Assembly: GCF_001078055.1 (NCBI RefSeq)
Contig: NZ_CP010777.1
Location: forward strand, 828,408-892,407
Reading direction: 5' to 3'
Length of the DNA stretch: 64,000 bases
Source of the DNA: Rufibacter radiotolerans
GTDB taxonomy: Bacteria > Bacteroidota > Bacteroidia > Cytophagales > Hymenobacteraceae
Shown: in pieces, positions 27,434 through 35,028 of the stretch
How positions within the stretch are numbered: position 1 is the stretch's first letter
Layout: each line of letters starts with the position of its first letter
The notes under the pieces: model-generated
The model's database searches: none
The model's input: the letters and a program-made list of their open reading frames with translations, nothing else
Told to the model about the DNA's origin: nothing
Program-made: the position numbers and the translations under genes

Positions 27434-27952
27434 TTACTCCTTGCTCATGTACAACACCGGATTATTCTTGGCGGCGAAGGGGTCTATGACAATATTATGC
27501 CCGGCCGTGATCAGCCATTTCCCTTTTTGCTTTACCATGACCAGGGTCGCCAACTCTTCATCATCGCCCATTTTGTTATGGCCATTGTCTATGCCGTCTG
27601 GTGGGTAAAAAGCGCCTACTCCCCAAAGAAGGTGCACAAGGGCAACGTCATCGGTCAGGAACCTGATGTGCGTTTTTGTTTTGGTCTGGGGAGTGTTTTT
27701 GAAGAATGTCTTGTGGTAGGTCTCCAGGCCGTGCCGGTTTTCTTTCTGGCCTTTCCACCACATGCCCACAATGTTCACCCAGTCAAAGTCTGGGGTGGTA
27801 TAGGTCTCCATTTTGTCAAAATTGTGCCGGTTCCAGTCGGCAATCATGGCGTCAATCTGGGCATTGATGGCGGTTTGGTCTTTCTCTCTTTGCTGGGCAA
27901 AACCTGTTACCCATAGCAGGCAAATACAACCGGTAAGCAGCATCTTTTTCAT
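27434..27952 (-). CDS. Secreted SnoaL/DUF4440-like protein
   Basis: A 172-residue protein with a signal peptide (MKKMLLTGCICLLWVTGFAQ) and an NTF2-like body: INAQIDAMIADWNRHNFDKM, DFDWVNIVGMWWKGQ, and GKWLITAGHNIVID. This is the pattern of SgcJ/DUF4440 proteins with a cone-shaped pocket. The cysteine at 9 is inside the hydrophobic stretch and unlikely to be lipidated. No catalytic activity can be assigned. Confidence 0.72.
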   Translation of the reverse strand: MKKMLLTGCICLLWVTGFAQQREKDQTAINAQIDAMIADWNRHNFDKMETYTTPDFDWVNIVGMWWKGQKENRHGLETYHKTFFKNTPQTKTKTHIRFLTDDVALVHLLWGVGAFYPPDGIDNGHNKMGDDEELATLVMVKQKGKWLITAGHNIVIDPFAAKNNPVLYMSKE

Positions 27953-28035
27953 GGCTATTTCTCCTTTCTGTTTAGTGAAGTAATACCCCAAAACTAGGGG
28001 TTGCCACTACCAGTAAATAGTATAAAAAAGACATT

Positions 28036-28863
28036 CTACACCAGTATATTAGACTGCAGCCGGTAAGGCGTCTGCACCAGGTCTTTGGCGATGATTCCAG
28101 GAGTTACGCCGGCAAATTCTTTAAAGTCTCTGATGAGGTGCATCTGGTCAAAATACCCCGAGGCATAGGAAATATGGGTCCAGCTAAGGTCTGGGCGCGT
28201 TTCACGTAGGCGGTAGGCGTTAGAGAAACGAATAAGGCGGGCAAAGACTTTGGGCGAGAGGCCTATTCTCTCGCGGCACTTCCGTTCAAACTGTTTCAGG
28301 CTCAGGCACCCCAGGTCGGCTACCTGCTCAATTGGCATATTGCCCGTTGCGCCCACCAGCTGCTCTAAAGCCTTGTCAAAGGGTAGAGGAGGGGCGCTTT
28401 CTTTTAATTTCTTCCACAAAAAAGCCTCTACCTGTTTCACCATCTGGTCCTGGGTAGGGGTGTTGCGCAGCTGCTCCATAAGTTGGGACACCTCTGAGCC
28501 TAAGACATCAGAGGCGTCATAGCCCTGGTCTAAAAGCAGATGCATGGGTACGCCAGTGAGTTTATGCAAGCCGCCGGTTTTAAAGCCTACATGCACCATT
28601 AAATGGTCATGGCCCATTTTTATGTTGACGCGGGTCAGCTGAGGCCCTACCAGCAGACAGTCGGGACTACTGACCAGCGTTTCTGACCCAAAAACCTGGG
28701 TTTGCACCGGATCATTGACATAAAAGAACAAACTGTGCTGGGGCGTAGGAGGAAAGGGATTAAGGGGCATAGCACTGCCGCTATCAGATTTCAAGCTGAA
28801 AATCATGATAGACTGCACATATTCCCGCAGACCAGGCGCCGGTAAGTAAACCTGTATGTTCAA
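28036..28863 (-). CDS. AraC family transcriptional regulator
   Basis: A 275-residue regulator. The C-terminal domain (about 180-262) carries two helix-turn-helices: IEQVADLGCLSLKQFERKCR with RIGLSPKVFARLIRF, then WTHISYASGYFDQMHLIRDF. The N-terminal ~150 residues form a beta-rich sensing domain like those of DUF6597-containing AraC proteins (LREYVQSIMIF). The target and ligand are unknown. Confidence 0.87.
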   Translation of the reverse strand: MNIQVYLPAPGLREYVQSIMIFSLKSDSGSAMPLNPFPPTPQHSLFFYVNDPVQTQVFGSETLVSSPDCLLVGPQLTRVNIKMGHDHLMVHVGFKTGGLHKLTGVPMHLLLDQGYDASDVLGSEVSQLMEQLRNTPTQDQMVKQVEAFLWKKLKESAPPLPFDKALEQLVGATGNMPIEQVADLGCLSLKQFERKCRERIGLSPKVFARLIRFSNAYRLRETRPDLSWTHISYASGYFDQMHLIRDFKEFAGVTPGIIAKDLVQTPYRLQSNILV

Positions 28864-28917
28864 CTAGAGGAAGGTGTTTTTTTACTTGTACGGAGGGTAT
28901 ATGGGAAGGTAACCTTT

Positions 28918-29274
28918 CTATTTCTTCCCTGAGTTCTCTTTGTTTTCCTGCGCCCTAAAGGCCACCATTCTGGAGATGAGGTCATAGGGCACGGGCTGGT
29001 CCAGGGGAAACTGGACAGACCCTTTTCCTTGTTTGTAAGCGGCCAGTTCTGCGGCAAAGGCCGAGTGGCCGGTAGGGGTGGCGTAAAAGCCGATGTGGTG
29101 TTTGAAGCCGGCAAAATACACCAGGGCCTTGCCTTCGGTTTTGTAGGCAGGCATTCCGTAGCTTATGCTTTCCTGGGCCTGGGGTGCGGCCGCTACAATA
29201 GTCGCCCTTATCTGGAGCAGGAGCGTTTGAACTTCCGCCGGAAAGGTATTAATATACGTTTCTACCGGGTCCAT
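28918..29274 (-). CDS. DUF1801 / YdhG-like protein
   Basis: A 118-residue soluble protein. MDPVETYINTFPAEVQTLL, ESISYGMPAYKTEGKALVYF and HIGFYATPTGH match the YdhG/DUF1801 fold related to frataxin, which some annotations call an iron chaperone. Its start codon is adjacent to the stop of the MORN-type gene, so the two share a transcript. Confidence 0.85.
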   Translation of the reverse strand: MDPVETYINTFPAEVQTLLLQIRATIVAAAPQAQESISYGMPAYKTEGKALVYFAGFKHHIGFYATPTGHSAFAAELAAYKQGKGSVQFPLDQPVPYDLISRMVAFRAQENKENSGKK

Positions 29275-29559
29275 CTAAAGCGATTTTTTGAGCAGTTTGC
29301 CATTATCAAAATCCTCCTGGTACTCTACCTGGTCATTTCTATCATAGCGTACAAAGGAGCCGTGTTTCTGGTTGTCCTTAAAATGGCCTACCTGCCAAAG
29401 CTGCCCGGTTTCGCGGTAAAACGTCCATTCTCCCTGCATCTGGTTGTCTGTGAAAGGCCCTGTGGCTTTTACCTTCCCGTTTTTGAAAAAGTAAGTTAGG
29501 GTGTCTTCGGTTTGTTCATGGACTTTCTGGCCGTTGGCATAGTTCTTTTTGGCTAGCAT
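29275..29559 (-). CDS. MORN-variant (YwqK-like) repeat protein
   Basis: A 94-residue protein made of three or four copies of a ~22-residue repeat with the pattern GxxxGxWxFYxxxG: MQGEWTFYRETGQLWQVGHF, then KHGSFVRYDRNDQ. These repeats are annotated as YwqK-type 'antitoxin', but that function is doubtful here since no toxin is adjacent. The frame extends two codons to a TTG; the ATG at 29557-29559 is used. No signal peptide. Confidence 0.72.
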   Translation of the reverse strand: MLAKKNYANGQKVHEQTEDTLTYFFKNGKVKATGPFTDNQMQGEWTFYRETGQLWQVGHFKDNQKHGSFVRYDRNDQVEYQEDFDNGKLLKKSL

Positions 29560-29643
29560 AAGCAAGGGGCTGGGCGAGTAATGGGGTAATTTAAAAGACT
29601 ACTCTTGTAAAGGCAAATCTGTAGTAGGGTTATAAGGCAGCTA

Positions 29644-30279
29644 CTACTGTTCCTCGGTTCGTTTCAGGAGGAGAGTCAATATGCGTGGAAGGGTGGTCCG
29701 GTCATCGTTATCAAAGTATTCCTGCACCATGATCAAGGAGAAACCATTCTGGAGGGCCGCCTGCGTAAAATCAGAGAAGTGGTGCGTGAAGCAGGGAACC
29801 ACCTGGGTACCAGCCGGGGTGTCAAAGCGGGCCTTGGAGCCGGTGTATTGTTTGAAAGGATGCAACTCACCAATGTACACGTAGCTGCCAGCCTGCGTCA
29901 CCGCTTTCACTTTCTGGAAGATGGTTTGCAGGTCTTCTATATGCTCCAGCACCAGACTGAACGTCACCAGGTCATAAGGTCCCTGGGCAAAGGTCCAGTC
30001 CTGGGTAATGTCTGCCTGAATAAAATGAACAAATCCCGTTTTAATTTTCTGCCGGGCTTTTTGCAGCATTTCCTCAGATAGGTCAATGGCGGTTACCTCT
30101 GTCACGTGCTCTGCCAGCCAGACCGTATTTTTGCCGGTACCGCAGCCTACTTCCAGGCACCTGTTAAAAGCAAGCCCGTGCAGCGTTTCCCGTAAGGAGA
30201 CCGCTTCCAGGTCACGGGTGCGATTCTTATTGGTGTCATATTGCTCTGCCCAGAGGTTGTAAGCCTGGCGTGTGTCCAT
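29644..30279 (-). CDS. Class I SAM-dependent methyltransferase
   Basis: A 211-residue enzyme. The SAM-binding motif I, CLEVGCGTGKN, is at 41-51, the acidic end of beta 2 is VTAIDLSEEML and motif IV is PYDLVTFSLVLEHI. The N-terminus MDTRQAYNLWAEQYD is typical of small-molecule methyltransferases. The longer frame to 30375 is AT-rich and not conserved-looking; the ATG at 30277-30279 is chosen. The substrate is unknown. Confidence 0.85.
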   Translation of the reverse strand: MDTRQAYNLWAEQYDTNKNRTRDLEAVSLRETLHGLAFNRCLEVGCGTGKNTVWLAEHVTEVTAIDLSEEMLQKARQKIKTGFVHFIQADITQDWTFAQGPYDLVTFSLVLEHIEDLQTIFQKVKAVTQAGSYVYIGELHPFKQYTGSKARFDTPAGTQVVPCFTHHFSDFTQAALQNGFSLIMVQEYFDNDDRTTLPRILTLLLKRTEEQ

Positions 30280-30411
30280 AAGGTATTTCGTTCTTGTTAT
30301 TGGCTTTAGGAAAAGGGTTTCTTTTAAAAAGAGGAAAGGGTAAGAAAGAACCTCCGGGAATGATGGTAAACCCAATTAATAATCGGTTCTCCTTCTGGCC
30401 CCAGGTTTGGG

Positions 30412-31488
30412 TTAAGGGTAAATCATCAGGAATATAAAGGCAAACAGGTTCACCAGCAGCACTACCCCATACACTATATTGGTCTTGCCGCTGCTTAAAG
30501 AAAGCATGACAGTAAATACAGAAAGGCCCAGCAGGATAATGGATTTTATATCAAGCCCTAGAATGATTTTAAAATCATAGAGAATACAGACAATGGCCAC
30601 ACTGGGAATGGTTAAGCCAATACTGGCCAGGGCCGATCCCAGCGAAAGGTTCAGGCTGGTCTGTAGCTTGTTGTTTCTGGCCGCAATAATAGCCGCCGCG
30701 CCCTCTGCTAAAAGGATGATGGCCGCAATGATCACCCCCACCAGTGTCTTAGGCAGGTTATAGCCCGTAATGATGCTTTCAATGGTAGGGGAAAGGGTTT
30801 TGGCCAACAAAACCACAATCCCTAAGCAAAGGATAAGGAATAATAGGCTGGTGAAAAACAGGCGGTTGCTGATAGGCAGCGGCTCAGATTCCTCCTCTTC
30901 ATTATCACCACCCACTGTAAGAAAATAGCTCCGGTGCCTTTTGGTTTGCGCGAATAAAAAGCAGGAGTAGATGACCAGACAGGCAATGGAGGCAAAGATC
31001 AACTGCGGGTTGGAGTAATAAGACCCCGAGACACTTTCTGTGAAGGTGGGAAAAACCAGGGCAAACCCAATAATGGACACCAACGACACCAGGGCAATGG
31101 TCACCGATGGTTTGGAAAAATCCTGTTCATAATGTTTCAGGCTCCCTATCAATAGGCAAAGGCCCACAATGCCGTTCAAGATGAGCATGGTGGCAGAATA
31201 GACCGTGTCACGGGCCAGTGAAGCCGCCTCTTTTCCTTCGGCCATCATGAGAGAGATGATAATGGAGACCTCAATGACCGTAATGGAAATGGCCAGGATG
31301 ATGGTGCCGTATGGCTCGCCCACTTTCTGGGCAATGATCTCAGAATAATGCACGGCTGCCATCACACTGAAAATAAGCAGTACGCTGGCGGCTACCTGAA
31401 AGAACGTGCTATCATGGATAAGCCCCGAGAAATAGAGGACCCAGGCCAGTATAGGAATAACAACCGTCCATTGTAGAAATGACTTCAT
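30412..31488 (-). CDS. chaA: Calcium/proton antiporter, ChaA type
   Basis: A 358-residue CaCA-superfamily transporter with about eleven helices. The two alpha repeats contain the essential acidic residues: GTIILAISITVIEVSIIISL (about 61-80) and ILLAEGAAAIIAARNNKLQT (about 258-277). A short acidic linker (GGDNEEEESEPL) joins the halves. It exports Ca2+ or Na+/K+ in exchange for H+. The neighbours do not hint at its regulation. Confidence 0.88.
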   Translation of the reverse strand: MKSFLQWTVVIPILAWVLYFSGLIHDSTFFQVAASVLLIFSVMAAVHYSEIIAQKVGEPYGTIILAISITVIEVSIIISLMMAEGKEAASLARDTVYSATMLILNGIVGLCLLIGSLKHYEQDFSKPSVTIALVSLVSIIGFALVFPTFTESVSGSYYSNPQLIFASIACLVIYSCFLFAQTKRHRSYFLTVGGDNEEEESEPLPISNRLFFTSLLFLILCLGIVVLLAKTLSPTIESIITGYNLPKTLVGVIIAAIILLAEGAAAIIAARNNKLQTSLNLSLGSALASIGLTIPSVAIVCILYDFKIILGLDIKSIILLGLSVFTVMLSLSSGKTNIVYGVVLLVNLFAFIFLMIYP

Positions 31489-31608
31489 AAGTTTTAGGTA
31501 AGATTAGCGGGAGTACTTTATTCTTTAACTCAGCCAACTATATGTAATCATTGACCCTTTTTATGTTTTGCTATAACCATCATTATGGAGTAAGCCGGCA
31601 GAAAGGAT

Positions 31609-32106
31609 TCAGGGTTTGTCAATTTCCGCTAACAGGTCTCCCAGGTCCAGAGGCCTGGTGTACATATCCAGGGAGCCGTCTGGTTTTGCGGGCCACTGCT
31701 CTTTGGGCCGGTCCCAGTAAAGCTCCACGCCGTTGCCGTCCGGGTCGTCCAGATACAAGGCCTCAGACACCCCGTGGTCGCTGGCGCCGGTGATGGGGTA
31801 ATGTGCCCTCTGCAGCCGGTTAAAAATAAAGGCCAGGTCTTTTCTGGTGGGGTACAGGATTGCGGTGTGGAATAATCCTACGCTTTCCTGCTCAGCGGGG
31901 GGAGCATCTTTGCTGTACCAGGTATTCAGGCCAATATGGTGGTGGTAGCCCCCGGCAGAAATAAAAGCGGCCTGGCTGCCATACATGGTGGTGACTTCAA
32001 ACCCCAGCAAGTCACGGTAAAACGCCAGCGCCCGGTCCAGGTCGGCTACTTTCAGGTGCACATGTCCTATGCGGGTTTGGGCCGGGACAACGTATTTATC
32101 TTCCAT
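31609..32106 (-). CDS. VOC family protein (glyoxalase / catechol-2,3-dioxygenase-like)
   Basis: A 165-residue cytoplasmic protein of two beta-alpha-beta modules. Likely metal ligands are the histidine in GHVHLKVADLDRALAFYR, the histidine in GGYHHHIGLNTW and the glutamate in GNGVELYWDRP. This arrangement matches MhqO/CatE-like extradiol dioxygenases and related glyoxalases. It faces away from the small ORF at 32134. Confidence 0.82.
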   Translation of the reverse strand: MEDKYVVPAQTRIGHVHLKVADLDRALAFYRDLLGFEVTTMYGSQAAFISAGGYHHHIGLNTWYSKDAPPAEQESVGLFHTAILYPTRKDLAFIFNRLQRAHYPITGASDHGVSEALYLDDPDGNGVELYWDRPKEQWPAKPDGSLDMYTRPLDLGDLLAEIDKP

Positions 32107-32133
32107 TTTACCAATTTTAAAGGAGTGGTAGTA

Positions 32134-32370
32134 ATGGTTATTCTTACTCTATTAGGAGATAAAAGGGTTGATTTATGCCTGCCAAATATTGCTCAACCTT
32201 CAACCGTCTTTGCAGTGGCTGCAAGTTTAGGTTATTGGGGGTATGGGAGGATAGGAGGTGGATTTGGGAAAGTTTGTTGTAAGGTGATTACATTACCACG
32301 CTTAAAGCCTCGTTTAATAGATTATATAAAGTCCTCAAGAGATATGTTTAATTTTTTATATGACTGGTAA
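32134..32370 (+). CDS. Possible 79-residue small protein, uncertain
   Basis: An ATG at 32134 is preceded by AAAGGAG with an 8-9 nt spacer. A ribosome site this good is rare in Bacteroidota. The peptide is MVILTLLGDKRVDLCLPNIA onward, ends FNFLYDW, and its TAA lies inside the first attC-like site. The orientation is opposite to the cassette genes. I recognise no family. It could be a chance frame in a decayed cassette. Confidence 0.3.
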   Translation: MVILTLLGDKRVDLCLPNIAQPSTVFAVAASLGYWGYGRIGGGFGKVCCKVITLPRLKPRLIDYIKSSRDMFNFLYDW

Positions 32371-32433
32371 CGGACTCGTATAAACAGCGAGCAAGGCCGT
32401 CGGCCTTAGCTTGATGTATATACAATGTTAGCA
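32365..32433 (-). repeat. attC-like site 1
   Basis: 69 nt with outer boxes TGGTAAC and GTTAGCA and central hairpin AAGGCCGTCGGCCTT. The inner L boxes (GTATAAACA, TGTATATAC) are imperfect. Confidence 0.7.
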
Positions 32434-32436
32434 GCT

Positions 32437-32970
32437 TTATTTATTTAGTTCTATATAATTAAATCCTAAAAATGATTCATAGAAGCAAAGGTTAATTTCA
32501 TCACCAATTTTTGGATTTAACCATAAGTTGTAATTAGTGACAACAGTTTCTTGTTTATTTCCTAGGTTAACAACTAAAGTATTAATTTCAGGTTTTCTAA
32601 ACCCACTTTCTTGTCTATACTTGTTTACAACAAAAAAGGAGTCGCAACCTGTTTTGTATGATAAAGAAATGTTTAGTTCGTTTATAGCAAACAATAAGGC
32701 TCCAATTACTGTCATTATCACTAAAGCACTCATTGTTCCGTCATCATACTTTTTTAAACTATATCGCAGAATTATGGGTTTTACTTTTTTCCAAATTGAA
32801 TAACCTATAGCTAATCCGATGACAATTATAATAGCAGTAAACAAATATGGTTCATTGTATTTAGATATATCTTTAAATGCATTTATTGCTAAAATCATAC
32901 TGCCTAATAATGAAGACATTACTATAAGAGCAAGTATTAATGCATTCCTTTTTGATTTTTTTTCTTTCAT
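32437..32970 (-). CDS. Cassette gene: membrane protein of unknown function
   Basis: A 177-residue AT-rich gene. Three predicted membrane helices lie near 10-30, 42-60 and 82-100, followed by a ~75-residue soluble tail that contains two cysteines (KTGCDSFFVVNKYR and INLCFYESF). I recognise no family. It is the cassette furthest from the presumed 5' end of the array; its stop is 4 nt from attC-like site 1 and its ATG 11 nt from site 2. Confidence 0.65.
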   Translation of the reverse strand: MKEKKSKRNALILALIVMSSLLGSMILAINAFKDISKYNEPYLFTAIIIVIGLAIGYSIWKKVKPIILRYSLKKYDDGTMSALVIMTVIGALLFAINELNISLSYKTGCDSFFVVNKYRQESGFRKPEINTLVVNLGNKQETVVTNYNLWLNPKIGDEINLCFYESFLGFNYIELNK

Positions 32971-32980
32971 TATATATTGC

Positions 32981-33047
32981 TGCTAACGAACTGGTGTAAA
33001 CGACGGCGAGGCCGTCGGCCGCTGCTGGCGTTTACACGTGGTTAGGT
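32981..33047 (-). repeat. attC-like site 2
   Basis: 67 nt. Outer boxes TGCTAAC and GTTAGGT, inner boxes GTGTAAACG and CGTTTACAC (perfectly complementary), central GGCCGTCGGCC. Confidence 0.8.
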
Positions 33048-33059
33048 AAAGGCGTTTTT

Positions 33060-33428
33060 CTATTTTACTAGCATTTTCACTTTATCCTCTAATTCTTTAC
33101 TATTATAGAAGTCCATACATTTCATAATATCTAATCTTTTGTCAAGCTTGCTTGAATACTTTTTCTTACTAATTTCGAGTGCCATGCTGTCGATTGTTTC
33201 CATAGCGTCTATACCGAAATTCCCTGTTTCAAAATATCCTGCGGCACTTCCTTCATTTTCCCAAAAGTCCGACTTTGGATTCGATTTATATAGGCATGAG
33301 CAAAAAGCCACCCTCTTTAATTTTTCTCTATCCTCGTTTGATTTTCGTCGCTCCTTAATTGTAAACCCAGCTACAAAAAGTAATATAATTGCAAAGAAGA
33401 AAAATGTCAGCTTTTTCATAATCTTCAA
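33060..33428 (-). CDS. Cassette gene: secreted Tai4-like (T6SS amidase immunity) protein
   Basis: A 122-residue protein with an N-terminal signal or anchor (LTFFFFAIILLFVAGFTI). The body has FCSCLYKS, EGSAAGYFETGNF, KKKYSSKLDKRL and IMKCMDFYNSKEL. The paired cysteines, the GY-E-G motif and the KC-D-Y-S ending resemble the Tai4 family of periplasmic immunity proteins against type VI amidase effectors. No Tae4 effector is adjacent, so it would be an orphan immunity gene. The resemblance is from memory. Its ATG lies 5 nt from the cassette boundary. Confidence 0.6.
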   Translation of the reverse strand: MKIMKKLTFFFFAIILLFVAGFTIKERRKSNEDREKLKRVAFCSCLYKSNPKSDFWENEGSAAGYFETGNFGIDAMETIDSMALEISKKKYSSKLDKRLDIMKCMDFYNSKELEDKVKMLVK

Positions 33429-33432
33429 TTTT

Positions 33433-33500
33433 ACCTAACGTCTTTGCTAAACGACGGGCGAGGCCGTCGGCCGAAGACTGACGTTTAGGGTTTGTTAGGC
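33433..33500 (-). repeat. attC-like site 3
   Basis: 68 nt. Outer boxes ACCTAAC and GTTAGGC, inner CTAAACG and CGTTTAG, central GGCCGTCGGCC. Confidence 0.8.
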
Positions 33501-33511
33501 AAAGATGTTTT

Positions 33512-34078
33512 TTAATAATATACTTTTTTGGAATAACAACCCTTATTCTCCCATTGGCCATTTTCTGCTTTTTTGTATAACTCTACACACGACCAGCCAC
33601 ATAGATTACCGCAATATAATTCAGTCTTCATTAATGCGTAATTCCTGTCTTTGCTAAACAGAGGTACTGAATATATATAGTACTCGTCCGTATTGTGCTC
33701 TGAATTCTTTACTTTTGGGAATTCTTTTACCGTTTGCCATTCTTTAATCTTTAATCCAGAAATCTGTTCTTTGATGAACTCAAAGTCGGGTTTAGTTAAG
33801 AAATCAGCGAGAAGTGGGGCTTCACCATAATTAAAGCTATAATTCCTTTTTTCTCCAGGTGTTAAAGTTTTCCAACTTTTTAGTTTTTTTAGAACGGAGT
33901 CGGGCTGGTATACTTCTTCCAATTTCCAGCTATTTATCTTCTTACTATATTTTCCTTTTGCTTGGTTTTGGATAAAGGTTACTATTTCTATGTCATCAAT
34001 AATTGATGAGTAAGTTTGGCCAAATGTCGATAGGCATGTTATGAAAAGGAGAAATTGAGTAAGTATCAGATTTTTCAT
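33512..34078 (-). CDS. Cassette gene: secreted protein of unknown function
   Basis: A 188-residue protein with a signal peptide (MKNLILTQFLLFITCLSTFG). The mature part has a C-terminal motif YALMKTELYCGNLCGWSCVE with three cysteines, then KGCYSKKVYY. I recall similar YCG-LCG endings in uncharacterised exported proteins of Bacteroidota, often in variable regions. No enzyme motif is seen. It is bounded by sites 3 and 4, with an ATG 13 nt from the boundary. Confidence 0.65.
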   Translation of the reverse strand: MKNLILTQFLLFITCLSTFGQTYSSIIDDIEIVTFIQNQAKGKYSKKINSWKLEEVYQPDSVLKKLKSWKTLTPGEKRNYSFNYGEAPLLADFLTKPDFEFIKEQISGLKIKEWQTVKEFPKVKNSEHNTDEYYIYSVPLFSKDRNYALMKTELYCGNLCGWSCVELYKKAENGQWENKGCYSKKVYY

Positions 34079-34090
34079 TTTTACATTTTT

Positions 34091-34158
34091 GCCTAACGGT
34101 TAGTATAAACGACGCGCATGGCCGTCGGCCGTAGCGTGACGTTTATGCAGTGTTAGGG
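34091..34158 (-). repeat. attC-like site 4
   Basis: 68 nt. Outer boxes GCCTAAC and GTTAGGG, inner ATAAACG and CGTTTAT, central GGCCGTCGGCC. Confidence 0.8.
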
Positions 34159-34183
34159 CACGTAATTTTTTTGGTATTTTACT

Positions 34184-34513
34184 CTATGCAAAAACCCCAA
34201 TTAATCTTGAAGCAAATATTACAAGGTTAATTGTTATGATAATTAATAAAGAAGCTCTTAGATATTTGTTCTTGTATTTAAGTCCTTTGTAAGGAATCAA
34301 TGCGACAAGTCCACCAATAATGAATCCGATTATCGGTATGCTTATAAGCATTGTAATAAGAATCGCTCTAATCATCTGTCCGCTATTGGAATCGACATGT
34401 TCCCCCATCAAATTTTTAGCGTCGCCACCAAATATCCTTACAAGCCCGATGTTCAAAACAATTAATACTATAATTATCCAGATGTGCCTTGTTCTTTCTT
34501 GAGCTGAATACAT
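34184..34513 (-). CDS. Cassette gene: small three-helix membrane protein
   Basis: A 109-residue AT-rich protein with helices near 11-29, 50-72 and 86-105. The loop GGDAKNLMGEHVDSNSGQMI lies between the first two helices. I recognise no family. It is the cassette closest to the presumed 5' end of the array, bounded by sites 4 and 5. Confidence 0.6.
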   Translation of the reverse strand: MYSAQERTRHIWIIIVLIVLNIGLVRIFGGDAKNLMGEHVDSNSGQMIRAILITMLISIPIIGFIIGGLVALIPYKGLKYKNKYLRASLLIIITINLVIFASRLIGVFA

Positions 34514-34545
34514 TCTTTAGATTTTTTCTATTTCTTACCTATGTG

Positions 34546-34628
34546 CCCTAACTAGTTGCTAAACGGAACACCTACGGTTATCTGCACTATGTACGGAGGT
34601 ATTCTTGCCTTAGCGTTTAAGTGTTTTG
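34546..34628 (-). repeat. attC-like site 5, diverged
   Basis: CCCTAAC opens the site, and GCTAAACGG and TTAGCGTTTAAG form the inner boxes. The centre is longer and lacks GGCCGTCGGCC, and the outer right box is poor (GTTTTGA). It may be a different attC type or a decayed end. Confidence 0.5.
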
Positions 34629-34800
34629 AAAGGCTAGGGTTCCTACAACAAGATAGCATTTTCTCCTGATTTCCAAAAAACACCTTAAAAACAGCTAATA
34701 AAGCGCCAGATGGGCATAAGAAACTGGTCTAACGCTTCTCTAACTGCGGCAGGAATGAGCATGTCATACAAAATCATATTCATATTATCAGGTAGCTAAA

Positions 34801-34844
34801 CGTTTACTAAACGCATATAAACGTTTATATGCGTTTAGTAAACG
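34801..34844. repeat. Perfect 44-bp palindrome
   Basis: The first 22 nt (CGTTTACTAAACGCATATAA plus AC) are exactly reverse-complementary to the second 22. It contains CTAAACG and ATAAACG, which are also the inner boxes of attC-like sites 3 and 4. Confidence 0.9.
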
Positions 34845-34855
34845 CTTTTCCAGCC

Positions 34856-34892
34856 CGTTTTAAACCTGTTTTCCCAAAAACGGCCCTAAAAC
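34856..34892. repeat. Family-1 palindrome, copy 9
   Basis: CGTTTTAAACCTGTTTT pairs imperfectly with AAAAACGGCCCTAAAAC. Confidence 0.7.
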
Positions 34893-35028
34893 AGAATACC
34901 GGCTACCCATTCCCCGCCACTGCCTGCAAAACCCAGAAAGAAATCGCACCTTTGTAAAAGGTTTTGGCCGGTACCGCGTACAACCAAGAACCGTTTGTCA
35001 CCCGGCCCCGGCCAGAATACCCGCGCAC

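Larger units (their letters stand above)
32365..34628 (-). mobile_element. Integron-like cassette array without integrase (CALIN-like)
   Basis: Five attC-like sites bound four compact cassettes, each with one minus-strand gene, and the DNA is far more AT-rich than the flanks. Each cassette starts and ends with complementary 9-10 nt sequences: GTTAGCAGC/GCTGCTAAC, GTTAGGTAAA/TTTACCTAAC, GTTAGGCAAA/TTTGCCTAAC and GTTAGGGCAC/GTGCCCTAAC. This is expected if each cassette once circularised and inserted by site-specific recombination at GTTRRRY. Gene ends lie 4-26 nt from a site and starts 5-33 nt from the next. No integrase is in the window. Confidence 0.75.
34629..35028. other. Non-coding flank of the cassette array
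   Basis: It holds the perfect 44-bp palindrome (34801-34844), a family-1 palindrome (34856-34892) and probably the promoter of the helicase gene. No gene is seen. Confidence 0.55.
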
